From BPGX01 sp037447455 (GTDB lineage: Bacteria; Bacteroidota; Bacteroidia; B-17B0; Aurantibacillaceae): a DNA stretch of 64,000 bases. Below, one piece after another: positions 44,932 to 53,296 of the stretch. Every line of letters starts with the position of its first letter. Position 1 is the stretch's first letter. The notes beneath the pieces were generated by a model. It worked only from the letters and a program-made list of their open reading frames with translations. It was not told where the DNA came from and searched no databases. Made by a program: the position numbers and the translations under genes. The DNA lies in assembly GCA_037447455.1 (NCBI GenBank), contig JBBIGQ010000012.1:8913-72912 (forward strand). The letters run 5' to 3'.

Positions 44932-45489
44932 TTATAGCAAATGAAACTTTTGCAAGACCTTTCTGATTTCTTCATTATGTGTGGCTAATTCTTTCAAAAC
45001 TTCCAGCAACTTATTACTTAATTGTTTATGATCATTATCCAGATTTTTCTGTAATTCATATTCTGCTTTAAGTTTATAAACTTCTGTTTCCAATGGTTTC
45101 ATAAATGTTCGTCTATCCCATATAATGTATGCAAATTGACCAATTATAATTGCCAGAATAACATACAGCCAATTTTTAATATCATTGATTTGTTGTTGTT
45201 GTGCCTCAAATCGCAAAAGCATTTCTTGTCGTAAATTTTCAATATCTTTTTTATTTTCTTGTCGTAAATTTTCAATATCTTTTTTATTTTCTTGCCGCAA
45301 ATTTTCAATATCGTGTTTAAGTTCATCTGTTTTTACGTCTAACTTCAATATCCTATCCCTATCCGCTAATGTAAAAGGCACGGGTGTATTTGCTCGCCTA
45401 TCTTCTTCTGCACGAGATAATACCGACGTATTTTGAGAAAGCAATGTATTATAACTTAAAAAAACGAATATCGTTATCACCTTTTTCAC
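44932..45489 (-). CDS. Exported/membrane coiled-coil protein with 11-residue repeats
   Basis: A 185-residue protein starting at GTG. A signal peptide (MKKVITIFVFLSYNTLLSQ) is followed by a polar segment with LADRDRILKLDVKTDELKHD and a coiled coil built from 11-residue units KKDIENLRQEN. A membrane helix (about 108-126, WLYVILAIIIGQFAYIIW) and WDRRTFMKPLE come next, then a second charged helical region to the end. Similar 'DRxRxxxLE...helix...IxWDRR' proteins are common unnamed Bacteroidota proteins. The signal peptide places the first coiled coil in the periplasm. Function unknown. Confidence 0.72.
   Translation of the reverse strand: MKKVITIFVFLSYNTLLSQNTSVLSRAEEDRRANTPVPFTLADRDRILKLDVKTDELKHDIENLRQENKKDIENLRQENKKDIENLRQEMLLRFEAQQQQINDIKNWLYVILAIIIGQFAYIIWDRRTFMKPLETEVYKLKAEYELQKNLDNDHKQLSNKLLEVLKELATHNEEIRKVLQKFHLL
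45222..45320. repeat. Three tandem 33-bp units inside the coiled-coil gene
   Basis: Copies run 45222-45254, 45255-45287 and 45288-45320. The first two are identical; the third carries T-to-C changes and diverges in its last 8 bases. Each encodes 11 residues (KKDIENLRQEN on the reverse strand), so copy-number change keeps the frame and lengthens the coiled coil. Confidence 0.85.
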
Positions 45490-45658
45490 TATAATTTTTT
45501 TACAAATATGCGTAAAATGTTACAATCAAAAAAATTATTAACTTAAATTAGGTAACAAAGCATATTCACGAACATCTTAATTAAAAATTAAAAAAACAGA
45601 GTGTGAATATAAAAAATCTATACTCGTTTCTTTGAAAAAACTTTCTTACCGTCCAGAT

Positions 45659-46765
45659 TCAATAAAACCTGTATCCTGCCCCTACTTCTATATGATAGGC
45701 TACTGCAAAATGTGTTTTGAGTGAAAAATGAGCAACGAGATGATTTTTAAAGTAATACCGACACCCTAAACGATGGTAAAATCGTCCATTGGGAAGTTGA
45801 CCTGTAGCGGTGTATGTATAAATTCCCATTTCTATAAAAGGCGTTAAACGGCCAAAATTATAAGCATAAGAAATTTTTATTCCGTTGCTAACAGTGTTAT
45901 TAAAGTTAAGAATTACTTTATCTGTATCGTTTTTTCTGAGTTCGTGTGCTAAACTTTCTTCGTAAAACATATCTGTCCCAACGCCCATCTGCTGATTTTG
46001 ATGTAAATTGTAATAATAGTTTATTCCCACAGTAACCGCAAAAAGTTTTTTTCCGGTGGGCGGTTCTACTTCATTCACACCAATACCTGCAAACAGCAAT
46101 CCTTCCTGTTTATTTTGTTTGTCAGATAAAGAATCCACCACACTATCGTACTTTTTATTTTCCTTAAATTTATACACGAATCCTAAAGAGGGATAAAGTG
46201 TGTTTATGCCGAGGTTAGGTACAGAAAAACGACAATTACTAACGTGAATAAACGTAAGATTGGGATTCATAAAAAAATGTTTTGAAAACTTAATTTGCCA
46301 CAAAAAGCGAAATTGAATAAACGTATTGATATGTGTGCCAATGGCAATATTTTTGTGATTGGTTTCTATGTCAAATTTTTTTGTCAGATAGGCCAGCCCC
46401 CAGGCCATTTTCATCTTGAATGTTATGCTTTTTTCTTGACGATGAAAAGGCAATTCCAGATAAGGCGCCACAGCATAACTTTCTCCTAATTTTTCTCTAT
46501 TCCCCAGTGTTTCGTAATTAAAGCACAAACCATAATCCGGGAAATGATTCGTGCGGTGCCATTTGTAATATCCCGAAGATGTTTTAAAGAAGTTTATTTC
46601 AAAAAAAAATGGTCGTTCTGCGATCAGATTGCCTATTTTCCCTGTATGTTGAATCACAGCCCCATACCCCGAATAAACCGATGCACTTGTAAAGGAATTT
46701 TGAGAAAAAATAAGGACTACAGTGAAATATCCTAACAGCAGGAATAGTGTTTTTTTAATCAACAT
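45659..46765 (-). CDS. Acyloxyacyl hydrolase / PagL-like lipid A 3-O-deacylase
   Basis: A 368-residue exported protein with a signal peptide (LFLLLGYFTVVLIFSQ) and an aromatic beta-barrel. The stretch NLTFIHVSNCRFSVPNLGIN holds the PagL-type H-x-S-N motif (His174, Ser176, Asn177). In PagL the third catalytic residue is a Glu 14 positions after the His; here that position is Asn188, so the triad may differ or be placed elsewhere. Members remove acyl chains from lipid A in the outer membrane. The C-terminal ~150 residues form further strands (VTVGINYYYNL) beyond the usual PagL length. Confidence 0.72.
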   Translation of the reverse strand: MLIKKTLFLLLGYFTVVLIFSQNSFTSASVYSGYGAVIQHTGKIGNLIAERPFFFEINFFKTSSGYYKWHRTNHFPDYGLCFNYETLGNREKLGESYAVAPYLELPFHRQEKSITFKMKMAWGLAYLTKKFDIETNHKNIAIGTHINTFIQFRFLWQIKFSKHFFMNPNLTFIHVSNCRFSVPNLGINTLYPSLGFVYKFKENKKYDSVVDSLSDKQNKQEGLLFAGIGVNEVEPPTGKKLFAVTVGINYYYNLHQNQQMGVGTDMFYEESLAHELRKNDTDKVILNFNNTVSNGIKISYAYNFGRLTPFIEMGIYTYTATGQLPNGRFYHRLGCRYYFKNHLVAHFSLKTHFAVAYHIEVGAGYRFY

Positions 46766-46830
46766 AGTTTAAAGAGCAAGTAAATAAACAGAATTTATAT
46801 TAAAGTTTAGTTGTTATACAACAAAGCCCC

Positions 46831-48267
46831 TCAATTTTTCTTAATAAATTTTCCAAAATAAGATTGATGGTTAATGATTACCTGTAAAACATAGATGCCA
46901 TCGTTTAAAGAAGATAGATTGATACGATTATCGGCATTGTGAATGCTTTCTTCTTTAACTTGTCTTCCTTGCATATCCAGAATGTAAACTTTTCCATAAT
47001 ACGGCTTGTTTAAATCAATGTAAATATAATCGGAAGCGATGTTAGGATAAATGTGTAAGAAAAATTTTTCCTGTATATTTTCTATGTTTACAACATTATT
47101 CGCATATTGGGTGGTAGAATCTAATTTTACAATAAAAATGTCTTCTTGCTGTGCATTAAAACCCGTTGTATAACCAACGGCTATTATGCCTCCATCGCTT
47201 GTTTTTTTGCAGGACAATAAATAATCATTTTGTGAAGAGCCATAAGTGCTGCCTGTTAAGAACCATTGATTTATGAATACATAAATACCGGGTTCATGTT
47301 TGCCTTGACCTAATCCCCATAAATCATAAACCACATAATGTTTGTATCCATTCAGATAGGCATTGGCATAAGCAATTTGATTTTTCAATTGTCCTTGCGT
47401 TTCTTTTTGATTTAAAATGACATTACACAAAGAATCAACGATTAGCTGATGATAATAAGTAGTGTCTGTACCAATAGGCGATTGGCTTGTACCACAGATA
47501 ATAAAAGCACTATCAGTAGGTCTTTCAAAAAAATCATAACCAATATCTTCTAAATTAGAATAACCAAAATCTTTAAAGAACAAAGAATCTCCGGTATTAT
47601 TTGTTTTGTAAATAAAATAATTGCCTTTATTATCAGAAAAGCTATAAGTTGTCCCGAAACAGGCAATGCGGTTGTCATGCAGAATTTCTATTGCCACACT
47701 TTCGTCTTCATTCGTGCCGCCCAGTTTTTTTTCCCATTGTATATTTCCAAGAGAATCGGTTTTTATCATCCAAATATCTTTACCACCTTTTGAATTGGTG
47801 TAAGAAAAACCACTCATTACAAAGCCACCATCAAATGTTATCTGAAGCGCGTTAAAAATATCCCAATCTATTCCGCCGTATGTTTTTGTCCAGACAGTAT
47901 CGCCGGTTTTGCTGATTTTCAATAACCATCCATCGTAGCCGCCATTTCCATACGAGTTGGTATAACCCGCTACTACAAAGCCCGAATCGGATGTGCGTAC
48001 AATGGCCTTGCCAATATCGTTGTTGATGCCACCAAAATGTTGAGTCCACATCACCCATCCGTTTTTATGTACTTTTGAAATTAATACATCGCTGTTGCCG
48101 TTTGAGAAAGTACTGGTGTAGCCCGTTACCATATAATGACCATCTAAGGTTTCCACTACATCATTACCAATATCTACGCCCCACCATCCAAATTTAGAAA
48201 ACCATTTTTGTTGTGCCCAATTTATCTGAAAAAAAAGTAAAAATATAATACTCCATCTGGTTTGCAT
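46831..48267 (-). CDS. T9SS-secreted repeat protein (type A sorting domain)
   Basis: A 478-residue exported protein with signal peptide IIFLLFFQINWAQ. It has about six ~50-residue repeats of the kind GGxxxDIGKAIVRTSDSGFVVAGYTNS with W..K....GD..W.K.YGG, a propeller-like series known from Bacteroidota secreted proteins. The last ~80 residues (LHIYPNIASDYIYIDLN, VYILDMQGRQV, LNDGIYVLQV, GKFIKKN) form a type A T9SS C-terminal domain. It is therefore likely carried to the cell surface or medium. It is the last gene of a five-gene reverse cluster. Confidence 0.88.
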   Translation of the reverse strand: MQTRWSIIFLLFFQINWAQQKWFSKFGWWGVDIGNDVVETLDGHYMVTGYTSTFSNGNSDVLISKVHKNGWVMWTQHFGGINNDIGKAIVRTSDSGFVVAGYTNSYGNGGYDGWLLKISKTGDTVWTKTYGGIDWDIFNALQITFDGGFVMSGFSYTNSKGGKDIWMIKTDSLGNIQWEKKLGGTNEDESVAIEILHDNRIACFGTTYSFSDNKGNYFIYKTNNTGDSLFFKDFGYSNLEDIGYDFFERPTDSAFIICGTSQSPIGTDTTYYHQLIVDSLCNVILNQKETQGQLKNQIAYANAYLNGYKHYVVYDLWGLGQGKHEPGIYVFINQWFLTGSTYGSSQNDYLLSCKKTSDGGIIAVGYTTGFNAQQEDIFIVKLDSTTQYANNVVNIENIQEKFFLHIYPNIASDYIYIDLNKPYYGKVYILDMQGRQVKEESIHNADNRINLSSLNDGIYVLQVIINHQSYFGKFIKKN

Positions 48268-48268
48268 A

Positions 48269-49546
48269 CTATTTTAGTTTTTTACTTATCATAAAAAAGA
48301 ATCCTTGTCCGTAAAAAATTTTTGGTAACACCCATCCTTGTAAATTATTGCTGCCAATATAAAAATGCCATTGAGAGGTCTGATACATTATAGAAAACCC
48401 AACATTAAACAACGAGTAGCCACCATACCCCAAATGCAGGGTGCCCTGAAACAGGGAAGTGAATTGATACGCTGGCTCTGCAAAAATATAAGGTTTATAA
48501 TTGGCATTAAAAATATAACGAAACCCTGTTCCTAAAGAAAACTTCATCTTGTTTCCAAAGAAAAATTTATTGTATAAAATAAGATTAGTAGGAATGTTTA
48601 TATTGAATTCTCCTTTTCGGGCATTGGTGATTTTTTTGAAAGTACTGTCTGCGTTGATTTTATTCAGTGTTGAATCCTTTAAATCATAAATACTGTTGAT
48701 ATGATAACCTGTAAAATTTAAGGTAGTATCGGTAGTGTATTTCACACTATTTCTTAACCAGTGAATAAATCCAAAATTATTGATGTTGACAGACAATATA
48801 CTCATCTTTCCTAACTTACTCTTGTAAGGTGTTTCAAAATAAATGTCTGTTGATGCGCCAATGCCATTAAGTTGATACCATTTTTTTTGTGAAGTATCAC
48901 TAATTGTAACATTCAAATTTGAATTAAACACGATCTGGTCATAAGAACTACTTGTAAAGAGAGAAGCATTTTTTCCAAAATCAAAATAAATCAAACGATT
49001 ACCCTGTAAGATTGAAAGTGAAATGCCAATTTTTGCAGTGCTATCTACTTTTTTGAACAATATCCCTGCTTTGAACTCATTAAACGTAATGGTATTGATG
49101 TTTGAGCCACTTAGATTGGCAGTATTACCGGCCAAGGGTTTATTTCCATAAAATGCTAACTGAAAAAAATCTTTAGTATAGCCGCCATGAATTAGATATT
49201 GTTGTTTTGCGGCAATAAAGAAGGAAATTTTATCTTTCTTTTTTCCTGCCGAAAAAAATGTGTGCAGATTGTAATTGAAATAGGCGCCTGCTCTGTTAAA
49301 TCCTAATGCTTTGTCTAATGCTTTGCCTTTCATTGTCTTATCAATGTAACCACCAAAAAACAAATGATTGACCATATTCGCATTGATATGGTTAGATCCC
49401 GCATCAAATTCTGTTTTCAGTGAAACAGCATTACCTGTGTACTGAAAAAAATTAAACTCAGAATTGTATTGTCCGTAAAAATGAAGGGATAAAAACAACA
49501 GAATTGTTATTAGAAAAGCAGGTGATTTTTTGTGCATACGAATCAA
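48269..49546 (-). CDS. DUF5723-like outer-membrane beta-barrel protein
   Basis: A 425-residue protein with signal peptide FLITILLFLSLHFYGQ. The body is rich in alternating aromatic strands and glycine turns and resembles the N-terminal region of the OmpA protein at 22672-25848, including a near-terminal strand of the kind FYIGSNNLQGW. A DUF5723 family call is tentative. It overlaps the upstream lipoprotein gene by 4 bases and precedes the T9SS gene by 1 base, so the three products probably act together at the outer membrane. Confidence 0.7.
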   Translation of the reverse strand: MIRMHKKSPAFLITILLFLSLHFYGQYNSEFNFFQYTGNAVSLKTEFDAGSNHINANMVNHLFFGGYIDKTMKGKALDKALGFNRAGAYFNYNLHTFFSAGKKKDKISFFIAAKQQYLIHGGYTKDFFQLAFYGNKPLAGNTANLSGSNINTITFNEFKAGILFKKVDSTAKIGISLSILQGNRLIYFDFGKNASLFTSSSYDQIVFNSNLNVTISDTSQKKWYQLNGIGASTDIYFETPYKSKLGKMSILSVNINNFGFIHWLRNSVKYTTDTTLNFTGYHINSIYDLKDSTLNKINADSTFKKITNARKGEFNINIPTNLILYNKFFFGNKMKFSLGTGFRYIFNANYKPYIFAEPAYQFTSLFQGTLHLGYGGYSLFNVGFSIMYQTSQWHFYIGSNNLQGWVLPKIFYGQGFFFMISKKLK

Positions 49547-51135
49547 TTGGCAATTGTTCTATAATTCACATCCACACTGATAACGACATCTAAATAATAA
49601 CTATCATAAATTTTCACATCCGGCGGTGATGGCGGTAAATACATATAAGAAACAAGTTTAATTTTTTTGCTCTTTTTCAGATTTTCAATGGTAGATTTAT
49701 TCATAAAAGCAATTAGTTGAGAATTTCTGGGCGCTGTAATATCATTATTAGCATTCACAAAAGCCATTTCAATGGTATTATTTGTTGGCAATAATAAAGA
49801 ATCTAAAACAGTATTATTTTCATCCAGCAGATAGGCCTGCAATTTTACTTTAAATGGATAATTGTTAGAAACATTAAATAAAATGCGTCCTTCGTTGATA
49901 TTGTTTAATTGCTTGATGTTTTCAAAGTTTATTTCCAACACATCTTGCAAACGAAAGTAGTTAGCACTCAATATTAATGGAACATCAATATCAGCAAACA
50001 GGCGTATTCCAGTATTGTAATAAGCAAAATCATTGGTGGCAGAAATATTCCCAAAAGGATTTACTTTTATCATGCCGCTGTATCCTAAGTAATCCGGTAA
50101 ATTTTCTATAAATGGCTTAAGATTACTATTTGAAGTATTTAATTGGATGGTGGTGGTGGTAGAATTGACAGGATTTGACCAATTGCCGGTTTTCGTGGCT
50201 CTGTTAATGTTGCTGTTTTTTAAGTTAGAAGAATTCAGAAGTATAGTAGAATTATTGGTAGTATTAATAGAATGAACCGTGTCCAATTGTCCTTGAATAT
50301 CTACTCCAAAATCATTCACTATTTGAAAGTTGACAGATGCTGAGTTAATCTGAAAATTAGAGACCTCTAAAGTTTTAGAAAATCCTAATACAGCCGAATC
50401 GTACGGAATGCGTATGTTTTGTTGTCCGAAATAACCTTCCATATATTGGGGTATTATTTTTTCGTAAGAAATCTCTGCGTTTATGCCCTGCCCAAATAAA
50501 ATACTGTCGGGTTGTGCATTGGGTGCTGTATAGACAGTAAAACTATGCACAATGGTATTGTATTTATTTCCGCTGGTACCGGTAAAGCTTAGGTCATAGC
50601 CATTAAAATTGTAGGACTTAATAGTGGGCGTAGTACCCGGTGGAATAATTTCTGTAATATAGAATGCGTTGTTGTTTTGAGTAGCCGATTTTAGTTTGTA
50701 TTGAAACAATAAAGGTAGCCGTGTGGTATTGGTATATTTAACGTTTAATATGCCTTCTCTTACAATCCCATAACGCAATCGGGTGTCGTTAGGTATTTGA
50801 AAATCAATTTCTTCTTCTTTGTAAAATAACATGGTATTAGGCCCTACTGTAGCAGTAAATAAGGCAATAAAAGAATAGGTTAGGGTAGTATCTTTTAATT
50901 TCACCAGTGTGTCCACTTTAATATCGCTTACTTTCTTAAAAAATTTTAAATGCAACACCTGACTGCTATCGGATTGAAATAAAGAATCACCAAAAAAATT
51001 TTTAATGTTCAAGGTGCCTCTTGCTATTGGTGAAACCAAATCTACATCCCAATAAGCAAATTTTTCTTTTTTACACGATAAAAAGGAAAACAATATTACC
51101 AGAGAGAAAGAAAACAGTATTAAAATTTTTTTCAT
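49543..51135 (-). CDS. Large hypothetical lipoprotein
   Basis: A 530-residue lipoprotein with lipobox LFSFLSC (Cys20) followed by KKEKFAYWDVDLVSPIARG. The mature part is predicted to be all beta, Asn/Thr/Ser-rich, with no motif I recognise; the WDVDLVSPIA..TL opening is common in unnamed Bacteroidota lipoproteins that accompany outer-membrane barrels. It lies between another lipoprotein (4 bases) and the barrel protein (4-base overlap), indicating one operon. Confidence 0.75.
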   Translation of the reverse strand: MKKILILFSFSLVILFSFLSCKKEKFAYWDVDLVSPIARGTLNIKNFFGDSLFQSDSSQVLHLKFFKKVSDIKVDTLVKLKDTTLTYSFIALFTATVGPNTMLFYKEEEIDFQIPNDTRLRYGIVREGILNVKYTNTTRLPLLFQYKLKSATQNNNAFYITEIIPPGTTPTIKSYNFNGYDLSFTGTSGNKYNTIVHSFTVYTAPNAQPDSILFGQGINAEISYEKIIPQYMEGYFGQQNIRIPYDSAVLGFSKTLEVSNFQINSASVNFQIVNDFGVDIQGQLDTVHSINTTNNSTILLNSSNLKNSNINRATKTGNWSNPVNSTTTTIQLNTSNSNLKPFIENLPDYLGYSGMIKVNPFGNISATNDFAYYNTGIRLFADIDVPLILSANYFRLQDVLEINFENIKQLNNINEGRILFNVSNNYPFKVKLQAYLLDENNTVLDSLLLPTNNTIEMAFVNANNDITAPRNSQLIAFMNKSTIENLKKSKKIKLVSYMYLPPSPPDVKIYDSYYLDVVISVDVNYRTIAN

Positions 51136-51139
51136 AAAT

Positions 51140-51604
51140 TCATGGGGCGTTTAATTCTGGAGTTTGAATAACATTGCTTTTATTACCCGCATTATCTTTG
51201 ATAAAGCAGGTATATTTGAATTTTTTAATATCAGGGGTAGACCGAAACGGAGACATTGAAAGCGCTATTTCACCACTTATAGGTTTATTTTTGTAAGCAT
51301 CAGAAGGGGAAGGAAAACTGCGTACATCAATGCTGTCCTGGAAAAAAGTAGAGTCAACAAACAAATCGTATTTGTTACTGTCTGTATCCCAAAAATAATA
51401 AGCAATAAAAAAATTACCATCCCCATTAGGTCCGCCGCCAATATCTCCATTACCATCTGAAAAATTTATAGTAAGAATAGCGTTGTCTTGCGATAAAACA
51501 GTGAAGGATTTAAAACTAATCTGCGGAACATTGGAATAATTAGGTTTTTTAGCACATGTCCAAAAAAATAAAACACTTATTGCTATCCAAAAAATTTGTT
51601 TCAT
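51140..51604 (-). CDS. Small hypothetical lipoprotein
   Basis: A 154-residue lipoprotein with lipobox LFFWTC (Cys17). The mature part has one beta-sandwich-like domain with INFSDGNGDIGGGPNGDG, an Asp/Asn/Gly loop that looks like a calcium-binding turn, and a FIKDNAGNKSN ending typical of Ig-like/cadherin-like folds. Function unknown. It is the second gene of the reverse cluster. Confidence 0.72.
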   Translation of the reverse strand: MKQIFWIAISVLFFWTCAKKPNYSNVPQISFKSFTVLSQDNAILTINFSDGNGDIGGGPNGDGNFFIAYYFWDTDSNKYDLFVDSTFFQDSIDVRSFPSPSDAYKNKPISGEIALSMSPFRSTPDIKKFKYTCFIKDNAGNKSNVIQTPELNAP

Positions 51605-51647
51605 GGGTTTGTTTAATAACGATAAAAATTAAATGATGGTATGTTGA

Positions 51648-52880
51648 TTATCTTGGTCTTCCGACACCACCATTTCCTTTGGGAGCAGAAAAGCCGCCGC
51701 CCGAATTATTCCCGCCACCCCAATTTCGTTGTGTTGGAATGTTTTGAACAGGATTGTTTTCTTGCGGACTTACCTGAATGGGTGTTGGCTTACCGCCATT
51801 TGTATTAGGCCTGCCTGGGTTATAATTATTATTACCTTTGGGAAAAACATTAACGCCGTTGTTTCCAGGGGTGGTGTTGACGGGAGTTATATTGGTATTT
51901 ACGACATTTCTTGGTATCAGGTTCGATTGAACCGCAGGATTTGTATTGATATGATGAATGAGCGGGGCGTTGATAACATTTATTTGTGATGGTTCAAATT
52001 TAGTGATTGGTTTGGGTCGGGCGGATTCGTCAAATTTTGGGATATTCATTTGCGGTGAAATGAGCAAAGGTTGTTTCACATTGTTGTTTTCAGGGTTAAC
52101 GATATTATTGGTTGTTCTTTTGGAATTAAACCCTTCGTGAGAAATTCTTGGTGCGTAGGTCATGCTATTAATGTCCATTGAATTGTAGTAATAAGGATTA
52201 TTCCAGCCCCAGTAAGGGTTACCATAAGGTGAATAGGCGAACCACGGAGAATATCCCCAGTTGTTCCAATAAGCATACGGATAGCCCCAAGTCGTGCAAT
52301 AAGGATTATTCCAGCCCCAGTAAGGGTTACCATAAGGTGAATAGGCGAACCACGGAGAATATCCCCAGTTGTTCCAATAAGCATACGGATAGCCCAAAGT
52401 CGTGCCTAATCCATAAGAGTAATATGGATTACCCCATGAATAACCATATCCTAAATAAGGAGAAAAGTTACCATAACCTGTGTAAATGCTGGCGCCATAA
52501 TTGGGATAACCATAAAAACCATAATTGGTGTACCAATTATCATAATAACTCAATCCGCTTACAGGATTGTAGAAACGTTTAATTCTTGCGGCGTATTCAT
52601 AATCATAATAATCGTCTTTGTTATAATTGGGCTCTCTGTAATAGGGGTTATTGTTTAATTTTTCCTGTTCTTGTGCAATAGAGTCTTTTATAAATTGTTG
52701 CCGGGCTTCCTGCTGCTTCTTTTGTTTGGCAAGCATTTCTATTTTTTGCTCTCTCTCTTTTTTTGCATTGACATAGCTGTCATTGTCTTCATAAAAAGAA
52801 AGATTTTTTAATGAAGAGCAGGAAAGCATAAGAAGAACAAGCAAATTGAGTGATAGTATTTTCATGCTTAATGTTTTCAT
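51648..52880 (-). CDS. Tyr/Gly/Asn/Trp-rich lipoprotein with duplicated segment
   Basis: A 410-residue lipoprotein; the start is either ATG 52880 or ATG 52865 (MKILSLNLLVLLMLSCSS), and both lead to the lipobox LMLSC. A charged coiled-coil stretch (about 35-70) precedes a low-complexity central part (about 100-235) made of Y, G, N, P and W, such as GYPYAYWNNWGYSPWFAYSP, present twice. The C-terminal part is Asn/Pro/Gly-rich. Such compositions suit a disordered, adhesive or structural surface polymer; no family is recognised. It is the first gene of the cluster and has its own promoter box. Confidence 0.75.
   Translation of the reverse strand: MKTLSMKILSLNLLVLLMLSCSSLKNLSFYEDNDSYVNAKKEREQKIEMLAKQKKQQEARQQFIKDSIAQEQEKLNNNPYYREPNYNKDDYYDYEYAARIKRFYNPVSGLSYYDNWYTNYGFYGYPNYGASIYTGYGNFSPYLGYGYSWGNPYYSYGLGTTLGYPYAYWNNWGYSPWFAYSPYGNPYWGWNNPYCTTWGYPYAYWNNWGYSPWFAYSPYGNPYWGWNNPYYYNSMDINSMTYAPRISHEGFNSKRTTNNIVNPENNNVKQPLLISPQMNIPKFDESARPKPITKFEPSQINVINAPLIHHINTNPAVQSNLIPRNVVNTNITPVNTTPGNNGVNVFPKGNNNYNPGRPNTNGGKPTPIQVSPQENNPVQNIPTQRNWGGGNNSGGGFSAPKGNGGVGRPR
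52190..52405. repeat. Tandem duplication of 108 bp in the Tyr/Gly-rich gene
   Basis: Copies at 52190-52297 and 52298-52405 are identical except for one base (CCCCAAG versus CCCAAAG), which changes Trp to Leu. The unit is 36 codons, so the frame is kept. Such high identity implies a very recent event. Confidence 0.92.
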
Positions 52881-52900
52881 GAGATTAATTTTTTTCTCTA

Positions 52901-52908
52901 CAAATATA
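52901..52908 (-). promoter_or_regulatory. Promoter -7 box for the surface lipoprotein cluster
   Basis: Reverse strand TATATTTG, a TAnnTTTG match, 20 bases before ATG 52880. No clear -33 TTG. The inverted repeat at 52957-52976 lies about 50 bases further upstream. Confidence 0.5.
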
Positions 52909-52956
52909 CGAAAAAAGTTATAACCAGGTTGAGTTAAAAAAGCTAAAAAAACCTAC

Positions 52957-52976
52957 TATAGTTAACAACAACTATA
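52957..52976. promoter_or_regulatory. Inverted repeat TATAGTT-N6-AACTATA
   Basis: A perfect 7-bp inverted repeat with a 6-base spacer in the divergent intergenic region, upstream of the reverse promoter. It could be a regulator site or chance in AT-rich DNA. Confidence 0.3.
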
Positions 52977-53202
52977 AACACCCAACTTCATTCCAAAAAC
53001 TTAAGCAATTAGTTTCGGTATGACGAATAATAAAGCAACAAAATTCTCTGTATCAAATGAGTGTTTGCTAATTTCAATTCAAATTAAATGGAATGTAAAA
53101 AACCAAAGTTTCTTAATCTGTTTAGGTTCATTAATAAGTAATATGAAACAAAATTTCTCCTCATCTTAATTCTGACCAATATTTGTTAGGAGCCAATATA
53201 AC

Positions 53203-53226
53203 TAAAAATACCCATTTTTAGGTATT
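53203..53226. promoter_or_regulatory. Nested inverted repeats over the -33 region of the heme-type locus
   Basis: TAAAAAT-ACCC-ATTTTTA (53203-53220) and AATACC-N8-GGTATT (53207-53226) overlap each other. The second repeat covers part of the TTG -33 element at 53225-53227. This is the expected position for a repressor site such as an iron or heme regulator. Confidence 0.45.
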
Positions 53227-53256
53227 GATTAATCTTCTATAACCTGTGTACTTTTG
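53225..53256 (+). promoter_or_regulatory. Promoter of the heme-type locus (TTG-N21-TACTTTTG)
   Basis: TTG 53225-53227 and TACTTTTG 53249-53256 are spaced by 21 bases. The box ends about 40 bases before ATG 53297 and overlaps the in-frame GTG at 53246, excluding that as the start. Confidence 0.7.
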
Positions 53257-53296
53257 CGGGCAGAAGTTATTTAGAATAATTCTAAAAAATAAAACT

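Larger units (their letters stand above)
52881..53224. other. Divergent intergenic region between surface cluster and heme-type locus
   Basis: About 340 bases with no credible ORF or RNA gene. It holds the reverse promoter box at 52901-52908, a perfect inverted repeat TATAGTT-N6-AACTATA at 52957-52976, and, near the right end, the nested inverted repeats described separately. Confidence 0.6.

Noticed and set aside
44924..44935. Perfect 12-bp palindrome ATAACATGTTAT at the end of the coiled-coil gene
   Set aside because: It is short, AT-rich, overlaps a stop codon and has no T-tract or promoter beside it, so chance is the simpler explanation.
46810..46824. Inverted repeat GTTGTTATACAAC between two reverse genes
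   Set aside because: The 5-bp arms are too short to support a terminator or operator call in AT-rich sequence.
52178..52582. Forward ORF of 134 codons across the 108-bp duplication
   Set aside because: It merely reads the duplicated DNA on the other strand; no start signals or recognisable product.
53246..53296. GTG start extending the first HmuY-like protein by 17 residues
   Set aside because: The extension contains the promoter -7 box, and the signal peptide begins only at ATG 53297.
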